A DNA stretch of 64,000 bases from Chalara sp. BL73 (lineage: Eukaryota; Ascomycota; Leotiomycetes; Helotiales). Positions within the stretch are counted from its first letter, which is position 1. Each line of letters starts with the position of its first letter. Location: positions 124,001 through 188,000 of the forward strand of contig CAKJVC010000068.1 of NCBI GenBank assembly GCA_918026815.1, written 5' to 3'. Shown here one piece after another: positions 10,577-22,363 of this stretch. Made by a program: the position numbers and the translations under genes. The notes under the pieces are model-generated. The model searched no databases, had not been told where the DNA came from, and worked only from the letters and a program-made list of their open reading frames with translations.

Positions 10577-11315
10577 TGTATGGAGAGCGAAATCGCAAAC
10601 GTACATCCGTGTCCACGAGGTAAAATGTAGCAAACTAGTCGTTAATGCATAGCAACCCATGCGCGAGGGAGTACAATTGAATAGTAAAAGTGAAAAGTCT
10701 TTAACCGAAGATCCATATACATTAGTGTTGGCGATGATCACACACTATTTGGTAAGAATCTATGTGCAAGTAAGGATTTTATCCCTGGAATTCCGACAGA
10801 TAAGGTTGTTGAGAAGTAAAGCTCCTTTTCCTACATACAAAGTGGATCTCAGTCAAAGTAGGTAGCGAAGAACCCGCAGCTATGATTATAAAGTCATATA
10901 TTTTTGACACTACTTGAACCAAATCATAGTCCAAACAGAAGGTGCGGGGTAGGTAATGTTTTTGCGAAATCCTGCAAAAAAGTGGATGACAAATACGTTT
11001 CCTGGGCCCGGCATTTTCATTGCACGAATTTTAACCGAGATCTTGGGTGACAGCCAAAGATACATCAAAAAGCCGCTCGCCCTTTCAATACCCCGAGTTT
11101 GTGGATCTTAACCTTCGTTTGATGGTATCCCGTTCAATGTCTAAATATTCCCATGTGAAATAGACAATGGAAAAATCCCACCATAATCCACCACTAAGGT
11201 TGGATTTCATCCCTCAGCATAAAGGGTCTCATGTCTCGCGCTTCTTCAAGGATTCGAAACTCTACAATTCTCCTTCCATACTATAGTGTTGGAAAGTGTG
11301 ATTATTATCTCAGTT
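10577..11315. other. Intergenic sequence and promoter region of the GDSL esterase
   Basis: No frame with recognisable content was found. The distal part is presumed upstream region of the esterase gene at 11316. Confidence 0.45.
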
Positions 11316-12263
11316 ATGTTTCCCCCAAAACTGGGTTTAATATCTGCAATCTTGACTTACATTTCGGTTGTTAATGGGAATGTAATCGATCATCGACCAC
11401 CCCTTCCACCAATGTTTCTTCTGGCAGGAGATTCCACCACGCATGAACCCGCTGGTGTGTAGTGTATTCTAAGATGCTAAAAAGTATATACTAAAGTGTC
11501 AACCTTACCTTCAGGTTGGGGGGATGGATTCCTCAACTACACGCTCAAGTCTCCAGCAAACGGTTTCAACTATGGAGTCAGTGGAGCGTCTTTGACGCCC
11601 TACCTTGACAGCACTATATATCAGACAATCCTCACCCAGATCGAAAGCCACAATGCTGCAAGAAAAGTATTCGTCACCTGTCAATTTGGTCATAATGACC
11701 AGAAGACCGAGGAATACAAGGCAGCCTTCAACGGAAGTTTATACCGATTTGTTGATGAAATCAGAGCAGCTGGAGCCATTCCTGTCAGCAACCCGGTCTT
11801 TTTGCTGTAGCTTATTTAACTGATAATACATGTTAGATCATTATCACCCCACTTACTCGCCGCACCTTCTCAGGAGGCCATGTGATCGAGAATCTTGCTA
11901 ATGAGACCGCTATAGCGATCTCCGTGGCAACAGCCACTAGGGCACGGTTTATTGACCTAAATAAGGCATCCACGGACTATGTCAATGCCATTGGCAGCGC
12001 GGTAAATAAGCCTCTGCTCAAATACAGCCTGGCAGACCTTGTTGCTTCATATTTATGCACAGTCGAACTGATATATCTTCTAATAGGCAGCAGATACATA
12101 TAACTATATTGCCAAAGATCGGACTCACTTGAGTCCTTGGGGCACCATTGTATTTGGACGATTAGTTAGCGATCTCTTAATTGCCAAGTACCCTGACATC
12201 GCCGAATTCACGAAGAGTAACGCTACACTCTCTGCGTTGCTTGCAAATGGGTTGCTAGCATAA
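11316..12263 (+). CDS. GDSL/SGNH esterase, rhamnogalacturonan acetylesterase-like
   Basis: Predicted exons are 11316-11454, 11515-11795, 11837-12001 and 12087-12263 (253 aa). Family enzymes remove acetyl groups from plant cell-wall polysaccharides outside the cell. The SGNH blocks are visible: the nucleophile in FLLAGDST (about residues 34-41), a Gly block at NYGVSG, GHNDQK, and the terminal Asp/His motif DRTHLSPWG. The N-terminus is hydrophobic (LGLISAILTYISVV), consistent with a signal peptide. Length is normal for the family. The second intron is odd: no canonical donor is present. GTCTTT (intron 11796-11836) or GTCAGC (11784-11836) would both keep the frame. If neither is used, the reading frame stops at 11810 and the gene is broken. 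Confidence 0.82.
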
Positions 12264-13405
12264 TCCAGCCAGAGCCGTGTCTTAACTCACAGCCTTTCAT
12301 CAGCCCGCCGACTCCGCCGGAAGCTTTCAGTCAGGACAAGAATGGACTCGCAATATAAGGTATCAAGAAATTAAATTGGCATGACGGAGGATCACAACAG
12401 TTTCATCAGTGGTGAAATGTATGAAGCGAGATTGCGAACTAAAAATTGCTGAGCAAATCAAAATACACTTCAACATTCGGTTTGGAATTATGAATTTCTT
12501 TGATCGCAGTCTTTGTCTTGTGTTTAATTCGTTTCACCAAAATCAAATGCCTGGATATCCAGTTGCAGTTACAACAACTACTGTGATTGGAATAAACTGA
12601 TGGATGTGTGATTTTGCAACTTCGACTCGAGGGCTCATAAATCATGTTTATTGTAAAAAAAAAGTATCGTTCTTGCCTGATTCCCTTCATAAAAAGAAAA
12701 CTAGGATATATATATATCTAAGAATTTTCAATTCCTGAGGCATTTGCTCTATTTTATTTACATTCGTTTTTTTTTTCCAGCAACTATAACTCGTTTTCGG
12801 GCGCACGAAAAAAAAAATTTAAAAAAATTATTACAACAACGCAAAAAATCACGAGCTAAAATAAAGGCATATAAAAGTACGTATAATAAGCTAGTAGTAA
12901 TTGCTTTATAAGTTTAAAGTACTAAAAATACAAAAACATAAAACGCGGCTGTAAAAAATAAAAACAAGCTTTTATATAAGCGACTCCGACTTTATTTTGT
13001 ATTGGGTCTGAAACTCCTTATACCCTGATTATTACTCCTTGCTCCTGTATCCTAACTTCCGTGCCGCACCTTGGGCATACCGATTGTTACAATTAGTCCT
13101 TTCCACGCTTAGGAAATTCCTTATAAGTATACATGATGTAGTATATATAAATATACATTTCTTTATTCAAAAAGGTTTCGAAATGCATCAATCAAGGTAG
13201 ATATATATATATTAGAAAAAAAGACTAAAGGAATATTTGTAAATCATATAGTTCGAGTATTTACTTTAGCGAAGCAGAAAATCTATTTACTAACACTTAA
13301 CCTTAACAACCGTAAATATGGAATGCTATTATCAGTGAAACTACATTTATCCATGTAGTTACTGTTTGTGTTTTCCTCCACAGCAATTGCTCACTCTTTA
13401 CCGGG
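12264..13405. other. AT-rich stretch without genes
   Basis: From about 12640 to 13350 the sequence is strongly AT-rich with poly-A/poly-T runs and many TpA steps. It looks like an old repeat-induced-mutation (RIP) relic or low-complexity spacer. No coding frame is supported. The final part contains the 3' end region of the A-T-R reductase. Confidence 0.5.
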
Positions 13406-16400
13406 TTATATGCCCCACTGGGAACACCAGAACTCTAACAGGTCCTTGTCGATAGCTTTCATCTTTGCAAGCGTTTTGCTCCATATGACAGCTTGGAACG
13501 TCTCAAACCGAGGCTGTAGCAGAATGCCAGCTGACGTAGTTTTAGCCAAGTACTGAAAAAAAGGTAGGATCTTGTCAGATGAAGACGATTCCTCTTCTGA
13601 CATATTCTTTGGGTCAAATTGCGACAATCGGGCGACCCAGTCTGTTAGTGGCACTACTTGTGTCTGTAAGCCGAGTCGACCGCGTAGAACATCCATAAAT
13701 GCTGCCCATTCTGTTAATTGCGGGTTGACAACATTAAAAATCCTTAGGTCTGACGATACAAAATGATCCAATAAATATTGCTGACTTGATTGTTGCACTT
13801 CTGGTGGAAGAGAAAGCTCACAGATGGCACGTGCCATTAGATCAACTGGGATCCAATCAATTGCTGGAATGTCGTTGGGAATTAGTTCAAGAATTTTTGA
13901 AAGCACTGCAAGCGAAGGTATCCATTCGTCTGTAGACCACTGACCAAGCCCGAAGTTGCTTGAACCAGCTACTTGTCCCACACGCAGAATGGTGATAGGA
14001 ATCCCAGACTCTTCGCTTGCTCGCGTCAGGAGCCGTTCTGCTACATGCTTGGACTGCCCATAACCTAAAGGCGACGCGACCGTATATGAACTAGACCCCA
14101 CAAAAGGCTTCTCGGTTACAGGGGTTTCAAAGGTTGATGCCCATGCTTGCACAGATGAAATCGAAGAAACAAAAACTATTCGTGGTCTCCTAACAGCTTG
14201 CGCAGCAAATTCCACGAGAGTGCGGACACTACGAATGTGCTCAATCTTGTACATGTCAAGTGTCCAGCTGAAGTTGACCTTCCATGCGTTGTGAATAATA
14301 AGGTGTGCGTCTCTAGATAGCTCGGCATAATTATCGGCCGAGAGGCCTAACCGCTCCTCCCCAAGTGATATTGACATAAAGACTAGCTTGGAAGCGCAAG
14401 CGTCACTTAGTGGTGGAAGACCTTGGTTGGTTAATGATGATCTGAGTCTTTCCAATCCATCCTCACCACGATTCAGACAGTACAACTTCAAGACATATGG
14501 ATTTTGCACAAGGTTCTGTAAGATGTGAGGTCCTAAAGACCCTCGTGGGCCGATAAGAACGACATTGATTCCCAAAACTGAAGGCTGAGCTGCTGGTAGA
14601 TCTCTCGTGAACTCATCCTCTGCGCGTTTCATTTGTTCTACGTTGTTGTTGACATCATGTACGATAGTGTTGCGGTTGAACATTTTGTTGACAATGGCAG
14701 ATGCAAGTTCTTCAATTGTTGGATTCTCATATATCATCAGAAGTGATACAGGCGTAGTCTTAGAAGAACTTAGCAAATTGGCGAGATCGATCTGGAGCCT
14801 TCTGCTGAGGGCAGCAGCACCTATGGACTCTAATCCTCTGACAAAAATATTATCGTTATCCATGATCAAGATTCCAGGAAGATATTCCTGCACGCAAGCA
14901 CGCACAAACTGCTTCACACCAGGGAGAACGAAGGAATCAATAGATTGTAGCGATGCATTATCCAGTTGCGTCTGGGAAGGATCATCTGCATATACAACCT
15001 CGATCTCATCTGCATAGGCTTGGGTAGTCAATCCTCGGAGAACGCTACCCTTTGGCGCCCGGGCGAATGGCTTATCCGGAGTTGATATGATCACCCTGGA
15101 GCGGTGTAAATGAGCATAAGTCGGGGCAATAGCGTTTGCACATTCAACAGATCCCCATATAGAATCTATGAAATCTCGAGAACTCCCTTGAAGCATTCCA
15201 GGTTTAGGTTCGACGATTAACAGTGGCTCTGGCTTACCCTGGCCGACGATTAAAGCGCCAGATAATAAAGAGTCCCCTTGGATAATGGTTTCCATTTCGA
15301 GTGGCCGAATTTTATGACTGCTTGAAAGGACAATGAGGTCGTCAATACGGGAACTAAACCGCCATAACCCCTTCTTTGACGTATGAGGTATGAATAAGTC
15401 GCCGGTTCGCCATACAGCAGAATTGGGGAAGTTGTGCCATAAGGAACGGTGTGAGGAAAGTTCTGGATTCTGATGTAAAACCAGCTCGAAAGTACCATCT
15501 CCAACAGGTTGCATGTCAGCTTCCTCAAACGGATTGAACTCAAGATAAGCCCAATGACCTGCCCGAGGCACCAGAAGCTGCACTTGACCCAGCTCGAGAG
15601 AGCCATACATTTGGCAGACATTCGTGACCTTGCTGAGGGCATCACCAATATGCGGAGAAAGTGGCCCCCCTCCAAATAAAACAAAATCGAGCCGTTCTGC
15701 TTGATCGAAAGCAATCGGCTCGGACCACCATTGCTCAATGATAGATGGGGGAACGTAGAACGCTCGTACAATTTGGTGTCTCAAAATCTCCGAAAGTAAC
15801 GCCCCGGTAGGAGGAAGTTGAGATGGACCCAAGACAACAGTTGAACTTGTGGAGAAGATAGGAAGGTCAATATATGCGTGAACACCAGCTAACTGTTATG
15901 TGTTAGAAGATGAAGAAGACATACCTTCCCATCTGATTTTAATTGCATAGGATATACTTACATGATATGGCGGAAAACAGGAATAAAACCTCCCACCCGC
16001 TTCAAAATTGAATAAAGCTGCATTTTGTGCACGACGACCCTCGGGCGTTGGCATTTTTCGATCGTTGTCAGTAACGGCAAATGTACCGTGAGTCATGGTC
16101 ACAAGCTTAGGGTCTCCTAGCCGAAGTCAATATTACTTAGGCGGCGGTAGTGGTGCTCAAAAGGGCTCACCTGTTGACCCAGACGAATGGAGGACCAAGC
16201 ATGGCTCATTCTGAGCCTCTGCAAAATCTCTCTCAAAGGCATAATGCCGAGTGTTGTCCCGTACCTGGAGTAATTCTTCCAGTGATTTGATTTTTTTAAT
16301 ACTCAACTCAGGGAGGTTGCAACTAAGCATTTTAGCAGCGGCGGCGAGCTCTTCTCCGTAAAATAGTGCGATACACTTTGTTCTAACTATCATGTTTTGA

Positions 16401-16781
16401 TTGTGGATTACTTGATTTCTGGGAGAGATAAAAAGTATCAGGAAATATGTTAGCTAATAAGTATATAAAAATGTTATACACTTGACTTACTTTATATCCA
16501 CATTTTATAGAGGCCAAAAACATGGCAGTGTAGCGAATGTCCGCTGGACCGATGTATGCAATCGCGTTAAGGCTGCCCACCCCTATTGTCTCCTCTAGCC
16601 ACCATGATAGCGAGTTCACGATGGACGCTAATTTCGCCATCGTGACATCTTCAAAGCCCTGTGATAAGTCGGTGCTGGACCTGGGGATAGAGGCGTAGAC
16701 TCTGTCAGGCTGCTTCAGGGAATATCTGTCAACCACTTGCGGCAGTAGTCGCTTACCAAACTTCATCGAATTGTCTTCCAT
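13406..16781 (-). CDS. NRPS-like carboxylic acid reductase (A-T-R)
   Basis: Predicted exons are 16491-16781, 16171-16453, 15962-16116 and 13406-15892 (1071 aa). The enzyme should activate a carboxylic acid with ATP, load it on a phosphopantetheine arm and release it reductively with NAD(P)H as aldehyde or alcohol. The adenylation domain shows HSSGSTG (186-192), YGSLELG, WRTGDL, SRIDDLI and a C-terminal Lys in PKGSVLR (about 524). The carrier site is GLESIG with Ser about 599. The reductase domain has GPRGSLG (about 691-697) and YGQSK (about 854-858) typical of thioester reductases. No condensation or PKS domain is present. Introns 2 and 3 are canonical. Intron 1 is problematic: the reading that keeps the SPRN motif needs a 37-nt intron, whereas the best-looking splice pair (16419-16490) breaks the frame. 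It is the first gene of the oxidative/terpenoid cluster. Confidence 0.88.
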
Positions 16782-17983
16782 AGCTGGGCAATTTCAGAGG
16801 CTCTTCAGAATATTCAAAGAGTCTAGATTGGTGATGTAATAAGTTAAGTTGTTTGCATTCTACAAACAGAAGCCAAATGGCTTGACCATCATATACTTTA
16901 AGAATGGGTTCTTTGTTGGTAAATCTGGTGAGTATGAGGCGCAATTATGCCTAGTCATCTGTGTTATGCTTTGAGAAAACTAATTATCGATTTAATAGCC
17001 AATAGGCTCCATAAGTGAAATCCAACCTGCAGGTTGAATAATCAAATTTTCCCTCCTGCATACATGCCATTTTCTCATCAAAGACCTAAATTTAGCTAGA
17101 CACATAGTGCTCATGTGATGTCAGTCAAAGCGCCATTGAAATGGCCATGGATAATATATTGATAATCCATGTTCGAATGCACATTTATGCCCTGCGACGG
17201 TCTTTAGCAGCCAAGACTGGTTGGTAATTTAATCCATCAGGTGAGTTAGTAGGATCCGATTACGCACTATCGCCACTTCCTTTGCTGCATATTCCGAAAA
17301 GCGATGTTTCTCCGAGATCCTAATGTAATCGATAATACGACATAACAAATAGCGTACTCAAACCCTGATCTCGGAGCTAACATGGCGCAGTGCAGTAGGC
17401 TGTTGGAGCTGCTTTTGCCCAGCACTTTTCGGCAATACAGATACACATCCTGCTGGGCTTGGTCATGTATCTGTATGTCCAGCGTGTAGATTTATAGGTG
17501 TGCGAGGAGCTCTCTATTTGTACTATACACCATCTATATGTTGTCTGGTGCGCCCAATTAGATCTCGTGATAGGAAAGCCGGTAACTCAGTATATTCTCT
17601 CAACCTACCACTGCTGTCTGAGAATGCAAATAAATATGCGATTCCGAAAAACTCTAAATATGAACTGCCCAGCTATTCTAAATCTAAGTTCCCTTACATT
17701 CTTGTCCCTTGTAGCTTCTTAGATGTAGACATAATGAATGCGATAAATTTCACGCTTTAATAAAAAAAATCCATAGTTGAATAAACCTATAAATTCTTCT
17801 GAATGTGCCTGTTCCCTAGCTGCAACACCTGGCCTATCCGGTTACGCATATCTACTGAAAGTTGAGAAATCGCCAAGCCGTAAGAGCCTCTGGAAAGATA
17901 TATCAAAGTGATTTCTCTTCAACTCATAGATTGGCATGCGACGAATGAATATCCACATCCTGCTTGACCATAATCTCACCATA
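16782..17983. other. Intergenic sequence upstream of the A-T-R reductase
   Basis: No coding frame is supported. Small frames at 17498-17760 show no motif. The part next to 16782 is the presumed promoter of the reductase, and the part next to 17983 is the 3' flank of the membrane-protein gene. Confidence 0.45.
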
Positions 17984-19221
17984 TCATTGCTCGACATTCT
18001 CTGCCATTCTAGCTCCAGCTTGTGAAGACGGCATGGTTTCTAGCAGATACGTATCGTTGCGTAAAATCTGGAAGTTCCTTGTATCTTGCTGTGACTTCTG
18101 CCTTGTCCAGAGTTGTTTTCCCTCTGAACTGTTCATATCCAATTTCTTAGACCATACACTTGTCAGCCCAGAAGTTGCTGCAAATATCTTTCCAAATAAT
18201 GGGCGCAATATAGGTAGGCACGCGTTAATGATACCCAACTCTATCTCTAATCCTCCGAATATGGTGTCTTCAACCACTGTGTAGGTGAAGTCTAAGGGTT
18301 CAAGATCGAGGACACACTTGATTCGAGCGGCAGACATTGCACAAATACTACATCAGTTAGTTCCAGGTTTGATAAATCGAAACTGAAAATCTTACCATAG
18401 ACCAAGACATAGAATGAATGTTATTGCAAGCTTCTTTTTATATGGCATTAGCAGCCCCCAGAGAACAGGCATTGGCAAAGCCACAATACTTAAATCAATG
18501 ACAAGATTGACAATTGCAACAGAGAGATATGCTTGCTGCGAGCTGCCGCAGACTCCCCCAATTGCTTTATTCCACGTGAATTCAAATGGCCGGCATAACA
18601 AGAATGATTCTAGTATAACAACAGCCATCTGAGACAATGAAAGGAAAATCACAATATAAACTACTGTACGTAGTCTCTGGATCGTGAAGATAGTAATGTA
18701 CCAGAACAAGATAGAGAGCTTCACGAATGTAGTTGCGAGTCCCCACAGGAGCGGAGCAGGGACGAAAAGCTAATCACCTTAGTATCACCCAGCTGGGCGA
18801 TTAATCTGGATCTAAACAAGGCTTGTTACATACCTTCAATGCTGTGGCAACTTGTGAAGGAGTGGCATCTTTTGTGTGAACGCCAGCACCACCATCTAGC
18901 ACAACTAGTCACATATTAGAACTTGAGTTTAATGTGGTCTTAAGGTAATATACGGGAGTATCCAACGCCAACAGTCGCAATTGTGAAGACCTGAAATAAG
19001 ATTAGGTTAATGTCATATATAATAAGTGATATGTGAGGATTAGAAATACTTACCAGGCCAGCAACTATGAGGTAATCATCGGTCGCAATGCTTTTCCTCG
19101 ATATGTATCTTGCATAAAAGCGAGCAATGACTGCAACAAGAGCGAGAAAGAGAAATACGGAATTGACGGTGATCACCGCGATGCCACCGGCAGGAAGACT
19201 TTTCTCTAATTTTGGAGCCAT
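17984..19221 (-). CDS. Rhodopsin-fold integral membrane protein (fungal PTH11-like group)
   Basis: Predicted exons are 19054-19221, 18954-18990, 18834-18895, 18396-18769 and 17984-18347 (334 aa), all with GT..AG introns and consistent phases. It is a seven-helix membrane protein of the fungal rhodopsin-domain family. Features include the first helix (VNSVFLFLALVAVIARFYAR), the following DDY motif, the RPFEFTWNK loop, VCGSSQQAYLSVAIVNLVID, and a helix with ALPMPVLWGL. The C-terminal tail is cytosolic and polar. Start at MAPKLEK is preferred because it directly precedes the first helix; an in-frame ATG at 19293 would add 24 residues. Its position inside the cluster suggests a sensing or transport role for the product, but such genes are very common in fungal genomes. 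Confidence 0.85.
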
Positions 19222-19859
19222 AGTATATTCTTCGGGACTGGTAGATTGAATGTTTTGAAGTCCAGTCTTGATGAAGAGAGAATCCAAGTACAAATGTGTA
19301 GGACACTATGAAAGAAGCCACATGAGCTTCAAATTATCGCCGGTCAAGCAGCTAAGGTTTTTTTAATGGGAATTTCTTAGTTACAGAATGTTCGTAATGT
19401 TGGCGCTTATTTCTCAATTCTCGTTTAGACATTGCTAATATCTTCAATGCTTGTCATTCAACATTAGAAGTGATAAATGAAACGTCTCTATCGGGCTGGG
19501 CCATCCCTGGATGTTGGCAATGATAGGAGCGTAGTCACTTTCCCATTCTCCACTTTCCAACATCGCGTCTATGATTATTACAGAAAACAGAAATTGCATG
19601 TGTTTATCCACAAGGGTAGGCATGTCACACTGTTACAAATTTTAGCGTCGGCACAAAACCAACATCCGTCAAGGGTGGGTAGGATAATGCAGACCAAGCA
19701 CCGGCCAGGGTAGAATAGCTCCCCGCAGCTCCAACAGCTTGGCTAGATAACTGACGTAGCCAGGTTATCTGAAATAGGAAATCAGAGCGTGTCTATTTCA
19801 AGCAAGCAGAAGATGTCTATCTTAATCAACAGGTTGGAAAAAAAAAGTTAATTAATCCA
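19222..19859. other. Spacer between the membrane protein and the P450
   Basis: It contains the promoter side of the rhodopsin-fold gene and the 3' flank of the P450. No gene is recognised. Confidence 0.45.
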
Positions 19860-21929
19860 TTAACGTAAACGGAAACTAAGCGCTAACTTGCCAGGGGCAG
19901 CCGTGAACTGGTCCCGCATATTCTTCTCAACCCCAGATCCGTCCTCTCCTGGTGCGAATCGGATATGATATTTTGACACTAAGATAGATGTCACAGTTCG
20001 TAACTCAGACAATGCCAAACTCTTTCCTACACATGCGTAATGCCCTACAAAGAATTTCTTTATTAGCATCCTTGGTGAAGGTGAATTGCGTGGATATAAC
20101 CTACCTTGCGCAAATGGAAGAAATGAGCGGCTGTCCTTGACCATGTCTAATCGCTCAGTCCAGCGCTCCGGGATGAACTCCGCAGCGCGTTCATAGCAAC
20201 TCTCCACTGCCCGGGCCGTGAATTTTAGCATTTTATACAGTTAATATCAATCTACTAATACCAGAAACTTACATCTATTAATAGTGTAGCGTGGGGCAAC
20301 CACTGTTATGTTCCCTGGTATGTAACGCTCGCCAATTGTCATGCCATCTGGTGGTGTATCCCGGTACCCACCAGTTGGAACAGCTGGATGAAGACGTAGC
20401 GTCTCGTTAATAAAAGCATTGAGATATTTCAAAGCCTGTAAAGCCTTGCGATCGTAAATATCAATATTTTTGAGTTCATCATAAAGCTTGTCTGCTAGAG
20501 AAGGATTAAGTGCAAGTTCATAGAATATAAATACGAGCGTTGGTGCCACGGTATCGCTAGATATTCAGTCAGCTTCTAAGGAAGGTTTCTCCACACCAAA
20601 GCATCGGAAGGGAGTAGAATACCTGCCCGCAACTACTGCAACAACTGCATCTCCATTAAGTAGTGGTTTATCCTGCTCCACGGAACTTCTTTTCTGAGCA
20701 TCGGCAATCAAGTAACTTGCCACATTCAAATTGTCTTTCTCTTGCGCCTGATGGAGGTGAACATGTGTCAGTAACCTTGTCTGCTGAATAGAGGATGTGA
20801 AAAATTCCATTCACTCACGTCAATGCGGTCCTGCATGCGGTCCCTACACCACTTTGTCATAGAATGCCAGTCTTTAACAACCCAGTAGCTTTTCAAAAAT
20901 ACAAAACCAATCTGAGCCAACCAAGGCACAGGTGATAGGGGCCCAAGCATTGCCATTGCACGCCGTAAGTTAGAGACGGCGTAATGCCACGCTTCGTCGT
21001 GCAACATGTCAAATGACTGTGATAAAGCGAACATTCCCATGACATCAAAAGAGAACCAGTACGCATATGAGTGGAAAGGAACCTCTTTACCATCAGTCGC
21101 AGCAGACTCAATTAAGTTCTCAAGTTTTCTTGCATGCATTGCCATCTGCTCTTCGTAATGAAGTAGTGCTATGTCATGGTTAGCCTTAACAATAAGAAAC
21201 CTGAGGGCGTTCACCTTTAGCAGAGAAAGCTTGGACCCATATTCGGCGACGCCGGTCGTGAAATCCCTTATTGCGTATTGTTGTCAAGCCCATATCAGGC
21301 ATCAGAAAATCATACCATACAGATTTTGAAGTTTTGCTCCCCGGACCGTCAAGTACAGCAAGAACTTCTGGATGAAAAACAGTGACTTCATTCGGCCCTT
21401 TGTATGCATCAGCTACCGAATCACCTGGCCAGTCTAGAAGCTTACCTGTGCGAACAAAATCTCCATACTTCTTGTGTAGCTCATCAAGGAGCAGGTGATT
21501 TTTCCCTTGCAGACACCGGTGGGCATGCCAAAGCTTCGACACTCGCGCTAATTTGGGACCGGGAAAATTGTTTAATCGATGAAAAAAGAGTCTGTAAGCG
21601 GAGATGCTAACAAAAATCATGATCGTGAAGCTTCCCATAGTCAACAGTGTATTGGTACTGCTGGCGGTGAAATCTTTTGCACCTATACATAGTTCTGTAA
21701 TAAATAGGCCAGGAAAAGACATCAGCCAAATTTTAAAGAGCAACGGCGCTTTCAAGTGCCATTCTCCTTTCTTAAAAACAAGCTGGTGCATAATCAAAGC
21801 AAAAGATGTAGGGCCATATAGACGAGAGGACAGAGTGGTAAATGTAACACCAATTTGGGTCAGACATAAACCTATCACTTTAAGTAATATGCCATGTTGA
21901 ACAATCTCTGAGGGTGGGTTTATTGCCAT
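19860..21929 (-). CDS. Cytochrome P450 with multi-span N-terminal extension
   Basis: Six exons (21215-21929, 20819-21168, 20623-20747, 20273-20556, 20105-20206, 19860-20044) give 586 aa with all phases closing. It is a haem monooxygenase that receives electrons from a P450 reductase at the ER. The I-helix motif is AGSDTV (about 396-400). ExxR is ETLR (448-451). The PERF region reads FIPERW, and the haem loop is PFAQGHYACVGKSLAL with Cys about 530. The proline-rich hinge is only at about residue 122. Three hydrophobic stretches precede it (about 14-35, 64-84 and 94-116) instead of the usual single anchor, so it is longer than most P450s. Exon 2 was placed by a 46-nt intron with a GCTAAC branch site that restores the motif AFSAKALLHYEEQ. 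It is divergent from the UbiA gene, 434 bp away, suggesting a shared promoter. Substrate unknown. Confidence 0.93.
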
Positions 21930-22363
21930 TCTTGCGAAGTGTGTTGTGGGAGTTGCTAATATCTAGTCTGGTGTTTTTGAAAGTTTAAGTGATAAATCAC
22001 ACTGAGACGGGTCTGATCGGATGCGAAAGGCGAACATGTGTTATTATTCCTTGGCGATATGTCCAATGTTTTCCATGGAGTGAGACTATCAAAAACAGAA
22101 CAAACTATACTCTGCTATATTCGAGATTAGCGCCGGGGATGCAGGTATTCTTACCCTATCTAGGAATAATTGAAGCGTAGCTCCCGAACCAACTATGCAG
22201 TGTTCATAGGAGGACCCTAGCTGGCAACTTTTTAATCCTTGAACATTCCGGGGTGCTATATACAGGGGGTGTTACATCAGCTTACCAATTTTCAATAGTT
22301 GTGCCTACGAACTTGTAGATAATACACTGTTCTAATCTTTGTTCTTTTCGAGAAACCCTAGAT
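21930..22363. promoter_or_regulatory. Divergent promoter region between P450 and UbiA genes
   Basis: A 434-bp gap separates the two start codons. A TATATA-like word lies about 105 bp upstream of the UbiA start (near 22257). The arrangement would allow co-regulation; no specific operator was identified. Confidence 0.5.
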
